From the NCBI GenBank assembly GCA_943704525.1, contig CALSCQ010002564.1, positions 1 to 27,500 of the forward strand: a DNA stretch of 27,500 nucleotides. The letters are read 5' to 3'. Position numbers and translations under genes: made by a program. This DNA is from Pigoraptor vietnamica (Eukaryota; Opisthokonta; Filasterea). This document shows positions 1-10,063 of the stretch, one piece after another (the first letter of the stretch is position 1; the number at the start of each line of letters is the position of its first letter). Below the pieces are notes generated by a model that saw nothing but the letters and a program-made list of their open reading frames with translations, did not search any database and had not been told where the DNA came from.

Positions 1-276
1 GGGGGGGGGCCGGGGGGGAGAGGGAAGAAGGTCGAGAGAACGGAGAAACAGCTGTTCGTGAAACCAGGAGGGTGTAGAGAGGGGAGGCCGAACGTTGGTA
101 GGGAAGAACGGCAAGAGAACGGGGTTACCGCTGTTTGTGAGAGTACTGTGTTGTGTGTACGAGTCTTGTCAACTATGGCACACAAGATCGGAGACATGTG
201 CAATTCTTTTTTTTGCGTGTTCGTGTGTGCGTGCGTGCGTGTCCTCACTCGGGTTTTTCGCTTTTTTCGTCCGCAG
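1..276 (+). other. Intron of the zinc transporter gene, cut by the window edge
   Basis: No exon is visible here. The stretch ends in a pyrimidine-rich tract and a CAG acceptor at 274-276, directly before the first recognisable transporter exon. It therefore looks like the 3' part of an intron whose donor and upstream exons (TM I and the start of TM II) lie outside the window. It contains a G-rich start, an imperfect 41-base duplication and GT/GTGC-rich sequence. Confidence 0.6.
21..140. repeat. Imperfect direct duplication, about 41 bases at 79-base spacing
   Basis: The segment at about 21-61 (AGGGAAGAAGG then GAGAGAACGG then CAGCTGTTCGTGA) recurs at about 100-140 (AGGGAAGAACGG then AGAGAACGGGG then CGCTGTTTGTGA) with a few substitutions. 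It lies in the putative intron and looks like a simple local tandem duplication. Confidence 0.7.
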
Positions 277-854
277 AGATCATCGGTGCGATTGCGTCTG
301 TGCTTCTCATCTGGGCACTCACGGGCGTGCTCATCTACGAGGCCGTTCTGCGCGTCCTCGACAAGCCGGACGTCGACGGAAAGATTATGTGCATCACAGC
401 CGCGTGCGGTGTCGCCGTCAACATCCTGTGAGTGCGTGCGTGCGTGCGTGCATACAGCGGTTGTGCTGTGCGTGTCTGTGGCATTATTACACGCTAACGC
501 ACTTCTGTCCGGGTTGTCCGTTACGCAGAATGGGCCTCACGCTCCACCAGTCGCACGGCCACAGCCACGGCGGCGGTGGTGACGCCGAGGCAGGCGCCGC
601 GAACGGGAACGGCGCAGGCGCGCACGGCCACTCGCACCACGAGAACATCAACGTGAAGGCTGCGTTCGTGCACGTGCTGGGCGACCTCGTGCAGAGCATC
701 GGCGTGTTGATTGCGGCGATCATCATTTGGGTCAGGCCAGAGTGGAAGATCGCCGACCCCATATGCACGTTCGTGTTCTCTGTGCTCGTCCTCTTCACGA
801 CCATCGGCATCCTGCGCGAGTCGATACACGTGCTCATGGAAGGTGGGGCGCTGG

Positions 855-895
<41 letters not shown>

Positions 896-954
896 TGTGT
901 GTGTGTGTGCGTGTGTGTGTGTGTGAGAGAGAGAGAGGGGGGGGGAGTGTGTGT

Positions 955-1007
<53 letters not shown>

Positions 1008-1495
1008 CGTGCGTGTGTGTTGGGGAGCGTGTGCTGTATTTGTGTGTGCGCGTCGTGCATGACTGCTTTCCAGTAACAGAAAGTGCCATTTTTTCGTCTG
1101 TTTGTGTGAGGCATGCGTACCTCTATTCGTGTGCATGCGCATGTGTGCCAGCTTGCGTGCATCTGACCGCCTGCAAAACCCCTCCCTCAGGTGTGCCAAA
1201 GGGAATCGACTACCCGCGCGTCAAGACGTCCCTCGAGAGCATTCCGGGCGTTCGCCGAGTGCACGACATGCACATTTGGTCCCTCACAATGGGCAAGCCC
1301 GCCATCGCCGTTCACATCGAGACACACCCGGCGGTCGACGGGCACGCCGTCCTCGTCGCCGCGCAGGACCTGCTGTGCAACACGTTCTACATCCACCACA
1401 CGACCATTCAGATCGAGACGGAGGGCGAGGGCGACTTTGCGCACTGCATTGGCGGCGCGAGCTGCAACAACATTTGCTCGGACGTCGTGTACTGA
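277..1495 (+). CDS. CDF/ZnT-family zinc transporter, C-terminal part (3 exons, 5' end outside the window)
   Basis: Cation diffusion facilitator, which moves Zn2+ out of the cytosol, usually into vesicles or vacuole, in exchange for protons. Exons are 277-427, 529-842 and 1191-1495; donors at 428 and 843 and acceptors ending at 528 and 1190 keep the frame. Exon one starts in [13 protein letters not shown] (TM II/III edge) and covers TM III-IV. Exon two opens with [14 protein letters not shown] and a His/Gly-rich loop, followed by TM V with the HVLGD (HxxxD) zinc-site motif and TM VI. Exon three is the cytosolic domain, with [12 protein letters not shown] and [20 protein letters not shown], signatures of ZnT2/3/4/8 and plant MTP1. 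TM I-II lie upstream of the window. The second intron (843-1190) is a GA/GT microsatellite whose frame happens to stay open. The family call is secure; the exact paralogue and compartment are not. Confidence 0.93.
859..1020. repeat. Compound GA/GT microsatellite inside a zinc transporter intron
   Basis: A (GA)n run at 859-893 is followed by (GT)n, a second GA tract, a G9 run, and a long GT tract ending in GTGC units. All of it lies between the donor at 843 and the acceptor at 1190. Its polypeptide frames (Arg-Glu, Val-Cys, or poly Thr-His on the other strand) are artefacts of the repeat. Confidence 0.95.
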
Positions 1496-1874
1496 ACGGG
1501 AGCGCCTTTCCAAGCGTGTGCGATCGGCAGTGTGCGGGAGCGTCTTCCAAGCGTGTGCGATCGCCAGTGTGGCCGTACTGCTGTGTGAACGTTCTCTTCA
1601 TTATCGCGTCGCTTTGTCGTCCATTTCCGCAACTGCGGAAAACGGCGTTTGGACACTTCCGTCGTTTTGTGGCGGGCTGGGCTCTTTTTTTTTTTTTTTT
1701 AACTTCGGCGCGTCCTGCCCCCGTGCTAAATGCAATTGCCAAACAATTCGAAATTGTCCTGAGTTACATTTTTACGTCGTCAGTATTTTAGTGTGAGCCT
1801 CTGAGGAACCCTTCCCGCGCTCGGCCAACCGTGCGGCACTCTCCGTCGTTGCGTCGACTCTTCGCTGCAACTCC
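1496..1874 (+). other. Intergenic: zinc transporter 3' UTR and promoter of the next gene
   Basis: No gene seen. The stretch holds a 37/38-base tandem duplication directly after the stop codon (1498-1572) and a T15 run at about 1685-1699. I saw no clear AATAAA signal and no TATA box before the ATG at 1875. Confidence 0.6.
1498..1572. repeat. Two-copy tandem repeat of 37-38 bases after the stop codon
   Basis: Copy one (1498-1535) and copy two (1536-1572) share GGGAGCG, then CCAAGCGTGTGCGATCG, then CAGTGTG, with three or so differences. They are perfectly adjacent. They start three bases after the zinc transporter stop codon, so they lie in its 3' UTR. Confidence 0.9.
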
Positions 1875-4692
1875 ATGGGCACGCCGTCCGTCGTGTGGCT
1901 GCATGACCGCGCCATCGACCGCTCCTTCCTCCCCACCGTGCACACGTACTATGTGGGAGAGAAGCCATCGCCCGAAGTTCTAGCGACGGCCGCCGCTGTC
2001 ATTGAGCTGTCGCCGGTGGACGGACGCCCCCTCACGGCGCTGCCGGGACGAAGAGACGTGCGCATCGACGGGTACCGTGTTGTGCAGGACCCTTCGTCGC
2101 ACGATGCCAACGGCTACCGATTCCCCGTTGGCGGAGGCGGTGTGGACGGGGGTCCGCCGCAAGGGCCCACTGTGCGCGCGGGGACGTACGCGCTGCACAT
2201 CGACGGGTGCTTTGCGACGGCTGTGCGCGGGTGAGTGGATGATGCGGTGTTGGTGTGTGTGTTCGTATGAGACGCCAACTGCGCGAAGGCACTAACCGTA
2301 TTTTTCTTTTTTTTTTTTTTGGTAAATCCCTGGTGTGATTGACACTGTCGCTCATCGTGCTCAGTGCGGACGGAGAGCGGCTTCGGAGTGAGGCCTTGGA
2401 GACGCACCGCAAAGTGCCGGAGCTGCTGGAGGATATGGCGGGGCGGTGGGTGCGCGCAGTGTGTGCGTGTGCGTGTGCGTGGTTGCGTCTTGTCGTGCGC
2501 CTTTGTTGTGTGACTGCGCGTGGGGCTTTTGCGTCTTGTCCCTGTCACTGAGTGTCGGGCGTCCGTGCGTGTGCGTTGCGTCATCCGTGTGTGTGAGTTG
2601 TGCAACTGCGTGGTTGGGCTGTTGCGTGCGTGCGTCACGTCTTGCGACAGTGGCATTGCGTGTGTGTGTGTGTACTGACAGCCGCTCTCTTGCGCAGGAG
2701 CGAGCGCATTCGCTCTCTCTTGTACTCGGAGGAATCTGACGTCATCTTCAGTCCCTTTGTGAGCTGTGAGTGCGCCTCTCCACTGTTACCCTCACGTGAA
2801 TGGCATTTCCCCACTCTTTCTGACCGGCCTTGCGCCTTCCATCGCGCGGTGCAGCTGTGCAGTCCGTGCCTCCACCTTCCTCTGTGCTCGCTACCCCTTC
2901 GTCTGCGTCCGTGTCGCACACAGCGGCGTCGTCAACACCCGCGGCATCCACACGGACCACGGCCGTTGCCGAAACCCAGAGCTCGCACTCGACAGGGGGA
3001 TCGGCGGTGCGGGACCCACGCGCGGTGGCTGCTGCCGCTTCGGCCGCGCGCCGCCTTTCGTTCGGTGATGCGCCTTCTGCGGAGCAACAACAGCAACAAC
3101 AGCAACAGCAGCAGCAGCAACAGCAGCAACAACGCGATAACGCCGCACCGCGCACACCAGCGAGCGCATCTGTCACGGCGACTCCCGCGACGCCCAACAC
3201 CACGTCGCAGTCGCTGCCACAGCAGGGCGTGTCGGCGTCAACCGGCGGTGGGGCTGCAGCTTCGCAAACGGCTTCCACGACGAGAACGCCACTGGAACGG
3301 AGTGCTGCGCCGGTGCAGGCGAATCCCGCGCCGTCGCAACCGCAAGACCCATACACTCACTTCCACCATCCCCACCAAGCCACCGCCCCTTCGACGCCCC
3401 GCGACTACCCGCACGACGGCACCTTGCCGCGCTCGCAGCAGGCGTTTGCGGCGCCCACTGCTGTGAGCGTGCGACGCCTCGATGCAGTCCTCGGAAGTGG
3501 CGGCGGGGACTCGCGCACTTCGCCGGCGTCCTCGATTCACCACGTGTCGGACCTCTCCGCAGCGCACCCAATGGCCTATCGCGAGGGCTATGGGGGCGTG
3601 CGTCCGCTCGATGTCGCGCCGCCCGCTTTCTACCGCGACCCCGTCATTGCTGTTGATCCTACGGCCCCGCAGCCGCTGCCAGACGCGGGGCGCGCGAGAC
3701 CGTTCCTTACCATTCGACCCACGCGGATGTCGCAGGCGTCGGTGTCTCCGCAGCCGCAGTACACGCAAGCGCCGCCGCCGTGGGGAGAGCCGTTGAGCCC
3801 GGCCATGGACCCGCCCATATCGCCGTTCCGGTGTGTACAGCCATAATGTCGTGCACTGCGCTCTTTGTGCGTGTGGACCTCCTCGGCGATTGCTGGGGTC
3901 GATCTTGAGTTCGACGTATGACGTCTGACGTTCCGTTGCATTTTCTCTAGGCGCAACATCGGCAGTCTCCCCAATGCGGCGCCACAGCCGACTCGCAAGC
4001 AGTCTGAGGGCCCCTTCTTCTCGTTCGATCGCACAATGTCGCCGCCTATTGCGCCCTTCCACGCGCCGCCGCTGTCGCACGCTGCGCAACACGTGGCGCA
4101 CGCGGGGCACGGTGTGCCCGCGCGCAACTCGCTGCAGCCGTCGCAGCTGGCAGGACCTTTTGGAGGGTTTCGATCGCCGTCACCGGGCGCGCCAACGTAC
4201 GATCCGAGGGTGGGTACATGTGCGATGCTGTGCAGTGTGTGTCTCACTCTTGCGTCTTTCTTTGCGTGCGTGTGTGCGTACTTCTAAGTTATTGCGATAA
4301 GCAGGCCCCGGCGTACGTGCATCGTGTGCCGATTGACACGAGGCAGCGATCTCCACAGGTGAGTCTAGACACTGTCACTGTTGTCACGCGCTCTGCTACT
4401 TGCAACTCATCGTAACCAAGGCGCAATGCACGCCACTCGCCCATATCGCACGCCATCTTGCGTCATCCAATGCCCCCGACCCCTCAACCAACCAACCGAC
4501 CCTCCACTCTGTGCCCCCGCAGGATTACCCCGCGGGCGCACCCCCTGGGCAGCCGCGAGGGCCTACTTTCCCCTTCGGTCCGGTGAGTACGAATCGCGAT
4601 TGCATGCGAGTGCAATATCGGCCATTGAAAAAGTGTGCCGCTGTGCATAGCCCCACTCACGGGCGCCGACTTTCATCCAGCCTGCGTTCTGA
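1875..4692 (+). CDS. Unrecognised Pro/Ser/Gln-rich protein, 8 exons, 616 aa
   Basis: I do not recognise this protein. Exons: 1875-2230, 2365-2445, 2698-2758, 2863-3830, 3951-4209, 4305-4358, 4523-4582 and 4681-4692; phases agree throughout. Residues 1-165 look ordered (MGTPSVVWLHDRAIDR..., then an acidic helical stretch with ETHRKVPELLEDM and SERIRSLLYSEES). The rest is low complexity and probably disordered: a Ser/Thr/Ala-rich tract, RRLSFGD (a possible basophilic kinase site), 16 consecutive Gln, and a Pro-rich tail with many PP and FGPP-like motifs ending PAF. Such a layout suggests a regulatory or adaptor protein, but no function can be assigned. If the last intron (4583-4680) is not removed, translation continues to a stop at 4694-4696. 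The N-terminal exon structure is the best supported part. The gene is convergent with the SAM/SH3 gene, 213 bases apart. Confidence 0.75.
3085..3132 (+). repeat. CAA/CAG repeat encoding 16 glutamines
   Basis: Sixteen in-frame CAA/CAG codons in mixed order, within exon 4 of the Pro/Ser-rich gene, between GDAPSAE and RDNAAPRT. The mixed codons argue for selection or age rather than a fresh expansion. Confidence 0.95.
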
Positions 4693-4905
4693 GTGAACTA
4701 CGTTGCGGAGAGACCTATCTCTCTCTCTCGTACACGCATCGAATCGAACGTCGACATAATTGGAACAGACGCAGTGCACTCCTTTCGTCGACCGACGCTT
4801 TGGGTGTCCACTATAATCATAATGCCGAACCCACGAGGAAAAGTTTTATCGGAGCGTGTGCTCGCCGCGGACGGATTCATCTCCCAGTCCGGACAGCGTC
4901 CGCTC

Positions 4906-7900
4906 TCACTTGCGCTTGGGCCTGCTGAGGCTCGCGAGAATGGCGCCGCGGTGGCCGGCGTCCGCGACACCAATGAGCTGGAGGTCGCCGTCGGTGATGT
5001 CCGCCATGAATTCCATGTCGTCGAACCCGGAGTCCACGAACGTCCGCGCGTACTGCTTGAGGCCGAGGCTCTGCAGCCACACCTCGACGGCCGCAGCGGG
5101 CGTCTCCCCGACCGAAGCGCGACGGCGCGCAGCGGCTTGCGCGGCCGCGGCGGCCATCCCTGCGGCACCGGGCGCAGCGTACACGCCGTGCGCGGGTTTG
5201 GGAGGAGGCGCCTTTTTGTCGGGCAGCGGCGCGGGCTTGGCGGGCTTTGCGTAAATGGGCGGCTCTTGCGAGGGCTGCGGCGCCTGTTCGGGCTCTGCTG
5301 GCGCCTGCGGCATTTGAATGGAGAATACAATTCAGGAGATATGCGCGGATTTCGTTTTGGGTGTCGATCGCTGACGCAAAAGTGTATCTGACCGTGCAAT
5401 GCAAAAAAAAAAGAGCATCATGGCCCTTCATCGCCTCCTTCGTGGCATTAATGCGACACATCGGGCGTGAAGTGTCCGTACCTTTGCATTGTCGTCCAAG
5501 ATTTCGACAAAGACGACCTTGAACGTCCCGACGCGGTTGTCGAGCACGCCGGTCCACACGCCGCTGACGTCCTTGTTCGTCACCTCGATAATGTCGCCGA
5601 CCTGCGTGGGGTACACAAGCGCCACCGCCGCGCATTTTAGCATAACAGTTTGTGCGTCAATACGCCCCCCGCCTTCTCCAACCGTCACAACCGCCATCCC
5701 AACCCGAAGTCTCAGCGAACGCCCACGTACCTTGAGAGTGAGAGAGCCTGCATCGTACGCTGTGGGCGTGAACGGACGCTTGACGCGCACGCGGCAGAGA
5801 ATCTCGTGCTTCTGCGGGAGAGCGGGCGCGGCGGCACCCCCAAGTCCCGACGTGCTGCTCTGTCGTACAAAACCGGGCGACGCGAGCGGATTCGAGCTCT
5901 CCTCCACCTGCGCGACGACAGAATAGAATGTCCATTGAGAGCCACATCGACCTCATTGCGCTGCGTCAATACGAATGCACTCAACTCACAACTGAAATGG
6001 CCACACGCCAAGTGAACCAATCGTGTGATCAACAGCCGCAATGCATAGAGTGCACAGCCCACCGTCTCGGAGTCGCGGCGGACGGCCATGCTCTGCCGCT
6101 TCGTCTCCGGCGACGCCATCGAAGCAGCCTTCGACACCACCTTGTCCACGCCACTCTTAATCGCGCCAAACACCGACGTCCGCCGCGACTTCTTGTCGTC
6201 GTCGTCGCTCAGCTCCCCGCGACTGCCCAGCCGCATGATCCCCGCAATCTTGTTCGTGATGCTGAACTTGCGCCCTCCCTCGTCGTCAGAGTGTTCGTCC
6301 TTCGACCTCGCACTGCGCGGCGAGGCGGGCGGCGACATCTGCCCCGTCGGCGCGGCATTCGACGCCGACAGCGTGAGAGGCGAGGGCTTCTCCACAGAAC
6401 GGGGCGGCTCTGCCGGCGCTTCGTCCTTCTTGGCAGGCGTGGGTGTCGGCGCGGGTGCGGGTGTGGGCGTGGGTGCGGGTGTGGGGGCCGGCGCGGACGC
6501 GGGCGACTCGACCGACATCTGTTTCCGCTCAGGCTCTGGCTCCGGCACTGGCTCTGCGACCGCAGGCGCGGGCTCGCTCGGGGCTTCCGCGGGGATGTCC
6601 GCGGGTGCCGCAGCCGCCGCCGCTTCTTCCGCCAGTGGCGCAGGCGCCTCCTTCTTCTTGGGGACGCTCACAAGGGCTTCCAGCTCGGCCCACTCGTCCG
6701 GATTGTACATCGACATGCGCGACTTGCGCATCTCCTCACGTGAAGGCGGTCGGCGGGTGCCGGACTTTGGTCGCCCGTGCGTCGCAGACTTGAGCGTCCG
6801 CACCGTCGCACCTGCAACACAAGGAAGGGGGGGGGGGGGGGGGGGGGGGGGGAGAGGTTTAGTAACTTACGGAGTGATAAGAGAGGCGCATAGCCAGCCA
6901 AAAAGACCCTCACCATCCGCGGGCTGCTGCGCGGACGTGTCGTCACTGCCCTCGAGCGGCGCGCCCTGCGCAAGCGCGCCTCCAATGGCCGCCTGCAACG
7001 TCCGGACATCCTCCGACGCCGGGTTGCCGTCCGCGGACTGCCGCCGCTTCGCGCCCAACGGCGGTGGCCCTCCGCCAATCACAGAGCCCAGCGACGCCAC
7101 CGCAGCCGCCACCTGTCGCGACGCCTGCACAGATTTGAGCGCAGTCTCGCGCGCGCTCAGGGCATCGCTGGCGGAGGATCGGCGTCGCGGCATGTTGTCG
7201 TCCTCCTCGCCACCACCGGAACCGGCACGCGGCGCGCTGAGGTTCGCCTTCATCTGCGCAACCACGTCGCCAGGAAGGGCAGCACGCGCACCGGCAGGCG
7301 CCGCTACAGGGGGCTTCCCACCCACGGGCGGCTTCGACGCAACCGCCGGAGTGGGCTTGGGCGCGGCTGCGGGTGCGGCGTCCCCGGACCCCTTTGGTAG
7401 CACCGGCGGCTTACCAGCAACGGCCGGTGCAGGCTTCGCAGCCACGGCCGGTGTCGGCGCCGCAGCAGCGGGTGAGGATGACACCTCGGGTTCTTCCTTC
7501 GGAGACGCGGCCGCTTTCGGCGCAACGGCCGGCTTCGCAGATATGGCGGGTGCCGGCTTGGGTGCGGCGGCGGGTGCGTCGGCCTTCGCTGCGACGGGCG
7601 GTTTCTCTGAAGCGGGGGGCTTGGGCGCGTCCGCCGGCGACGCTTTCGCGGCGACAGGGGGTTTGGCCGCGGCCGGCGGTTTTTCCGATGCAGCGGGCGG
7701 CTTTTCCGACACGGAGGGCTTTGGCGCTTCGACGGCCGTCTTGGCAGCGACCGGTGGCTTGTCCGCAGCGGGCGGCTTTTCCGATGCGCCGGACTTCTCG
7801 GCGACGGGTGGTTTTTCCGACGGCGCGGGCTTTCCGGCGACGGCAGGTTTGTCCCCCGCGAGTGCCGGCTTCGATCCCACCGCCGGTTTCTCCGTCCCCT

Positions 7901-8588
7901 TGTCGGCAACGGGGGGTTTCCCGCCAACAGGCGGCTTGCTCGCGACCACCGCGGGTGTCTCTGGTTTGGCGGCGGCGGCGGCGGCGGCGTTCAACGCGGC
8001 GACCGTCTCGTCCACCCCGCGCGCCTTCAGACGACCAATCGCAGCCATGAGCGACGCGCGCACAGCGTCATCGTCAATGCCAATGTCGCTGAGATCCGAA
8101 TCGCCAATCTCGGCGACAATGGAGAGGTCATCGTAACCGTTTTCGCAAAGCGTCTCCACGTGGGCGCCCAGCGACTCGGAATGCAGCCAGCGCCCAACAT
8201 CGCCAAACTTAGCATCTGGTGCCGCCGCCGCCGAGGCTGAAGCAGCAGGGGCCGCAGAAGGCGCGGGCGCGGGCGCGGGCTTCAGTTGCGCGGCGGGGAC
8301 GGGCGCTGCCGCAGGCGCTGGCGCGGGTGCTGGGGCTGGCTTCGGCTGAGCGGCTTTCTGAGCCGCCGCAGCCTTGGCGAGAAAGCCATCGAGCCCAAGC
8401 GACTTGAGATCGGCGGCGGCGGCGACAATCTTTGCGCGTACGGATGCGTCGTCGATGCCAATGTCCTCGAGATCCCCTTCGGTGAGCTCGGCGCAGACTG
8501 TAATGTCGTCGTAACCATTGTCGCAGAGGGACGCCGCGTGTGCCCCGAGACCAGCCGCGCTCAGCCACTGCTCGACCGAGTCGGCCAT
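4906..8588 (-). CDS. SAM-SAM-SH3-SAM scaffold protein, 5 exons, 1039 aa
   Basis: Exons on the minus strand: 8588-6914, 6811-6063, 5907-5731, 5601-5482 and 5304-4906. The sum is 3,120 nt, in frame. Domains: SAM 1 at about 5-64 (VEQWLSAAGLGAH), SAM 2 at about 131-190 (VGRWLHSESLGAH), a long Lys-Pro-Pro-Val-Ala tract (about 199-430), a Ser/Arg-rich part with several RxxS-type kinase sites, an SH3 domain at about 843-905 (VKRPFTPTAYDAGSLTLK joined to VGDIIEVTNKDVSGVW), and SAM 3 at about 980-1036 (VEVWLQSLGLKQYARTF). The SAM domains share a GYDD/GFDD...GDL..IG core. SAM domains polymerise or pair and SH3 domains bind PxxP motifs, so a cytosolic or cortical scaffold is inferred; the protein's own proline tracts could be intramolecular SH3 ligands. 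The start is the ATG at 8588, immediately before SAM 1. I know no named orthologue. Confidence 0.9.
5602..5730 (-). other. 129-nt intron, open in frame, splitting the SH3 domain
   Basis: Donor AAG|GTACGT and acceptor CAG|GTC. The length is 43 codons with no in-frame stop. Removing it joins SLTLK to VGDIIEV, the normal diverging-turn region of an SH3 fold. Keeping it would insert 43 residues there. Confidence 0.8.
6827..6852. repeat. 26-base G/C homopolymer next to a splice acceptor
   Basis: A run of 26 G on the plus strand. In the sense of the SAM/SH3 gene it is a C26 tract about 15 bases before the CAG acceptor at 6812-6814, inside the 102-nt intron 6812-6913, so it occupies the place of the polypyrimidine tract. 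Confidence 0.95.
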
Positions 8589-9089
8589 CCCCGCGGCACA
8601 CCGCTAGGGCGTAAGCACTCTCAAATGGAGCGGAAAGGAGAAAGCGAACCCGCAAGAAAGTTTGGGATGCAAATTTCAGAAGTCAAGTGAAAATAGCACG
8701 GTGTCTGCTGCTCTAAGGACGCGAGTGTGTCTCACGCAGCTTGCATCGCGCATACCCCGCCCATCTCCCGTGTCGTAGCAAAATAGAGGCAGTTCGACGT
8801 GTGTGCGGGCACAGCGACAGCGTGTGGCACATAAACTGAGCAAAAAAAGCCTCCTAACCAACCTCTTCAGTGTGTTGGCAGTTGTCACCAAAACAAACCA
8901 TTGGCCGAGATCTCGCAAGAAAATTCTGTTAGTTCGGATGTAACATGCATCAATGTCAGGTTGGGCTTATGCACGAGTGCTGGGTGAGGGTTAGGCGCGA
9001 ATGCCGAAACGGGAAGTCCAGTTCCACAGTGAAAAGACGCCGTTTTGCGCTTAGTGTGTGCGTACACTTGAGCAACAGCATACTGTGCC
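8589..9089. promoter_or_regulatory. Divergent intergenic region (SAM/SH3 gene and TPR gene)
   Basis: 501 bases separate two start codons pointing away from each other (8588 on minus, 9090 on plus), so both promoters must lie here or in undetected 5' exons. Base composition is clearly less GC-rich than the flanking exons. I see no TATA box in a convincing position and no coding potential. Confidence 0.55.
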
Positions 9090-10030
9090 ATGGAGAGTGC
9101 TGAAGTAAGCGCACGCGACTTAGTGGCGGACGAGGACGCCGTGACGTCGGAATCGCACGTAACACTGGCAAATGGGACGCTTCACGAGGCCGCACAAGAC
9201 TCATCGCCGCCCGATCCGAACGGCGCGCAGCAACACCCGCCCGCATTAGAGCTTGGCGAGTGGGATGCGTCCGCAGACGACCTCCTCACTTCCGGTGACC
9301 CGAGTGCGGGGGTGGGGGAGGATGAAGAGGGTGTAGTTGAAGGGCTAGATGCCGTTGATGTGTCTGAGGCTGACGTATCGCACGACGTCACTGCGGACGG
9401 GCGATTGAAGTTGGCCGAGGGTCCTTTCACGCCACAGCAGCGCAATAGGCTCGTTAGGATGGCGGATGCGTGAGTATTGGCGCGCGTGTCAGTCGCGTGC
9501 TGGAGAGAATCAACTTAGCTCGTGTCAGTCGCGTGCTGGAGAGAGTCAAGCAATAGTACTGTTAATGACACTTCTCCCTTGAAACCCACGTCGCATGCCA
9601 ACCTCCCCTGCCGTCCGTGCAGCTATCAAGTGAGTGCGGTGTCCTTCGTTGGCGCCCTTCGTTTGTGCATTGCACGGTGCTCTGTCTGTCTCGCACGACT
9701 TTGGCTGAATTTGCTTGCGTCCTATTTGAAACGATCGCTATCCTAGTGGGCCATTGGATCTCTCCTGGACCGATTGGAACTCCCATTAACCTTCTTCGCT
9801 GCGTCTGCCTTCTTGTGCCTCTAGTCTGAATGTTTCTCGCTCGCGACTGCAGGTCAGTGGAAATACGCCGTACGCCCTCCAGTGTTACGTGGCGGCGCTG
9901 AAGGACCTCCGTTCGAGCGAGGGCTTTGTCCTCCTGCCGAAATGTCTCGGCGCCATCGCGCAGCTTTATTACGACGCGGGCGATTGTGGGTGTGACCACA
10001 CTACTTCCGTTACTCACGCGTACGCACACA

Positions 10031-10063
<33 letters not shown>

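Noticed and set aside
487-1199. Minus-strand frames full of Thr-His and Ser-Leu repeats
   Set aside because: They are translations of the GA/GT microsatellite in the zinc transporter intron.
6088-8136. Long plus-strand open frame of 682 codons rich in Ala, Gly, Thr and Phe
   Set aside because: It is the antisense of the SAM/SH3 gene's KPPVA and Ala/Pro-rich exons. GC-rich repeats keep the opposite strand open, and it has no domains.
9853-9857. Direct splice from exon 1 of the TPR gene to 9858
   Set aside because: Possible by phase, but it removes YQVS from a well-matched TPR. The 7-nt microexon has good sites on both sides. Kept as an alternative isoform.
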